DNA of 7,214 bases. Origin: Pseudomonadota bacterium (GTDB taxonomy: Bacteria; Desulfobacterota; Desulfobacteria; Desulfobacterales; C00003060). The notes under the pieces are model-generated. The model was not told the DNA's origin, made no database searches, and worked only from the letters and a program-made list of their open reading frames with translations. The translations under genes were made by a program, and so were the position numbers. The stretch lies in contig JADFWI010000389.1 of the NCBI GenBank assembly GCA_015222985.1, positions 1 to 7,214 of the forward strand, given 5' to 3'. Every line of letters starts with the position of its first letter. Within the stretch, counting starts at the first letter, position 1. Positions 5,774 to 7,214 of the stretch are shown here, piece by piece.

Positions 5774-7042
5774 ATGATCTTCCCTGAAATGGCTTTGGTT
5801 CGGCAGAGACTCCACGCCAACAAGCTCCAAGACATCCCTGCGGCCGTAGGAAATGCCCTTCAGGGCCTTCACCTTGCCTCGGTGGCAAAACCTGGTGAAT
5901 GTGTGGCAGTGGCGGTCGGGAGCCGGGGCATCAGCCATATACCCATCATTGTTTCCGAATGCGCGAAGTTTTTGAAGGACCTGGGTTTAGATCCCTTTAT
6001 TGTCCCTGCTATGGGTAGTCACGGGGGAAACACCCCGGAGGGTGAACTCTCGGTCTTAGCCGGGCTTGGCATTAATGAATCCTCTGTGGGTGTGCCTATA
6101 CTTGCCGCTGAGGATGTGGTCGAAATCGGCAGGTTGGACATAGGCATACCCATCCTCATGGACAGACGTGCAGCTGAGGCCGACCACATTGTTGTGCTCA
6201 ACCGAGTTAAGCCCCATACAAAATTCCACGGGCCGATTGAGAGCGGCCTAACCAAGATGCTGACCGTGGGGCTCGGCAAAGAGAAAGGGGCAGCTCTGTA
6301 CCACCGGGCTGCAGTCCAGCATACCTTTGGCATCCTTCAAGACGCTGCACGCCATATCCTTGAAAGCCGTTCCGTCTTCTTTGGGCTTGCCTTACTCGAA
6401 GACGGTTACAAGAATGTCTCCCGAATCTGTGCTATAAGGCCTGAAAACTGGTTTGAAGTAGAACGGAGTCTGCTCGAAGAGACTCGCTTTATGTTGCCCC
6501 ACATCCCGTTTGACCCGATTGATATTCTAATCGTAGATGAAATCGGCAAGGACATCAGTGGTATTGGGATGGATTCCAATGTGACGGGAAGACACCGGGA
6601 TATTGTGGGAGACTTTTACACGGCCCCGCATGTGAAACGTATCTTTGTAAGAGATTTGAGCCGTGAATCAGACGGAAATGGAAACGGCATCGGGCTGGCA
6701 GACGTTACAACACGGCGCCTCGTGGATGCCCTTGACCTTGAAAAGACCTACATGAATGCCCTGACAGCCATCTCCCCCGAAAAGGCGGCTATTCCCATGT
6801 ATTATGAGACAGATCGTGAATGCATTGAAGCCTGCCTCAACACTATCGGTATGGTGATGCCCGAGGCAGCGCAGATCGTTCGTATCAAAAACACTGCCAC
6901 GCTGGAGACGCTCATGATCTCACGGGCCCTCGAAGGCGATATCAGCTCCAATCCGGACATCCAGGTTGCAGGACCATGGGAACCGATAGCCTTTGATGAT
7001 ACTGGCAACCTATTGGATTTTGGATTGACGATTGATGATTGA
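5774..7042 (+). CDS. LarA/DUF2088-family protein (lactate racemase-like)
   Basis: A 422-residue protein, close to LarA of Lactobacillus plantarum (about 424). The N-terminal DUF2088-type domain shows GSRGI (49-53), VPAMGSHGG (77-85), NRVKPHTKFHG (143-153), K161 in ESGLTKM, and GLGKEKGA (166-173). The C-terminal domain includes DEIGKDISGIGMDSN (255-269). LarA enzymes racemise 2-hydroxyacids with a nickel-pincer nucleotide attached to a lysine; K161 is my best candidate, and H83, H148 and H152 are candidate catalytic histidines, by position rather than alignment. Family members act on different 2-hydroxyacids, so the substrate is unknown. ATG 5774 lies 3 bp after hbd and has no Shine-Dalgarno, implying translational coupling. 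No larB, larC or larE cofactor genes are in view. The final residues LTIDD come from a heptamer array, so the ancestral C-terminus was probably near GNLLDF. Confidence 0.85.
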   Translation: MIFPEMALVRQRLHANKLQDIPAAVGNALQGLHLASVAKPGECVAVAVGSRGISHIPIIVSECAKFLKDLGLDPFIVPAMGSHGGNTPEGELSVLAGLGINESSVGVPILAAEDVVEIGRLDIGIPILMDRRAAEADHIVVLNRVKPHTKFHGPIESGLTKMLTVGLGKEKGAALYHRAAVQHTFGILQDAARHILESRSVFFGLALLEDGYKNVSRICAIRPENWFEVERSLLEETRFMLPHIPFDPIDILIVDEIGKDISGIGMDSNVTGRHRDIVGDFYTAPHVKRIFVRDLSRESDGNGNGIGLADVTTRRLVDALDLEKTYMNALTAISPEKAAIPMYYETDRECIEACLNTIGMVMPEAAQIVRIKNTATLETLMISRALEGDISSNPDIQVAGPWEPIAFDDTGNLLDFGLTIDD

Positions 7043-7050
7043 CGATTTAT
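7023..7050. repeat. 7-bp tandem array 4, overlapping the LarA-like stop codon
   Basis: Heptamers GATTGAC, GATTGAT, GATTGAC and GATTTAT run in register. The stop TGA (7040-7042) and the preceding codons are part of the array. The GATTG core is the same as in array 2 (2914), with variable last two bases. Confidence 0.8.
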
Positions 7051-7054
7051 CATC

Positions 7055-7131
7055 AACTCGTAATCTGGAACCCGCAAGATCAATGACCATGACAAGCAAG
7101 AAGAAGCTCGAAACCCGCCACCCGTAACATT
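7055..7131. repeat. Degenerate 7-bp array 5 (AACCCGN-like)
   Basis: Units readable in one 7-bp register include AACTCGT (7055), AATCTGG (7062), AACCCGC (7069), AAGCTCG (7104), AAACCCG (7111) and CCACCCG (7118), with unlike sequence between 7076 and 7103. Shared register across the divergent middle suggests one decayed array. It fills most of the gap after the LarA-like gene; no gene is seen here. Confidence 0.45.
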
Positions 7132-7158
7132 AATGATCTCGTAAAAAGTCCAACTTTC

Positions 7159-7214
7159 CGTCATTCCCGCGAAGGCGGGAATCCAGAACCATTTGATATT
7201 ACTGGATTCCCGCC
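7159..7214. repeat. Dispersed CGTCATTCCCGC hairpin repeat
   Basis: ATTCCCGC (7163-7170), loop GAAG, GCGGGAAT (7175-7182) form a perfect 8-bp hairpin. GGCGGGAATCCAG (7174-7186) is also perfectly complementary to CTGGATTCCCGCC (7202-7214), across 15 nt, so two alternative structures compete. This is the familiar intergenic repeat type CGTCATTCCCGC-GCGGGAATCCAG, and the second copy runs off the window end. It could act as a 3'-end structure for the hbd-larA-like mRNA, but no T tract follows on the plus strand. Confidence 0.8.

Overview
The window is a plus-strand stretch of a bacterial chromosome. It most likely comes from an anaerobic deltaproteobacterium (Desulfobacterota, sulfate-reducer-like). 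This assignment is inferred from the gene mix: a short 2[4Fe-4S] ferredoxin, 3-hydroxybutyryl-CoA dehydrogenase, a LarA-type protein and a cysteine synthase/CysRS-like fusion. Heptamer-tandem intergenic DNA, which I associate with that group, adds to it. No rRNA, tRNA, transposase or CRISPR array is visible.

Layout. Bases 1-140 hold one arm of a dispersed GCGGGAATGACG-type repeat and the leader of a HIT-family hydrolase (141-557). After an 89-bp gap with a decayed 7-bp repeat comes a 760-residue fusion (647-2929). Its N-terminal half is a PLP-dependent cysteine synthase and its C-terminal half is a full-length cysteinyl-tRNA-synthetase-like module. That module has lost or altered several hallmark residues: one zinc Cys, the pocket His, the KMSKS loop and the second position of HIGH. 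A heptamer array covers its stop codon, and an inverted copy lies at the start of the next gene, an unrecognised ~390-residue protein (about 3123-4286). A ferredoxin (4473-4658) follows, with its own leader, a strong Shine-Dalgarno and a perfect 15-bp hairpin downstream.

A second transcription unit then appears to start: a possible 38-codon small ORF with a good ribosome site, whose stop overlaps the ATG of 3-hydroxybutyryl-CoA dehydrogenase (4925-5770). Three bases later comes a LarA/DUF2088-family protein (5774-7042), probably a nickel-dependent 2-hydroxyacid racemase-type enzyme of unknown substrate. The window ends in more heptamer DNA and a CGTCATTCCCGC hairpin repeat, so related repeat sequence lies at both edges.

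Two themes stand out. The first is the HIT hydrolase beside the cysteine synthase/CysRS-like fusion. The fusion could make cysteine and activate or transfer it, or a related amino acid, to something other than tRNA, and HIT proteins of the HINT type can hydrolyse aminoacyl-adenylates. The second is the set of 7-bp tandem arrays at gene borders, which supply the last codons of two genes and the first codons of another. Both functional interpretations are inferences from sequence.
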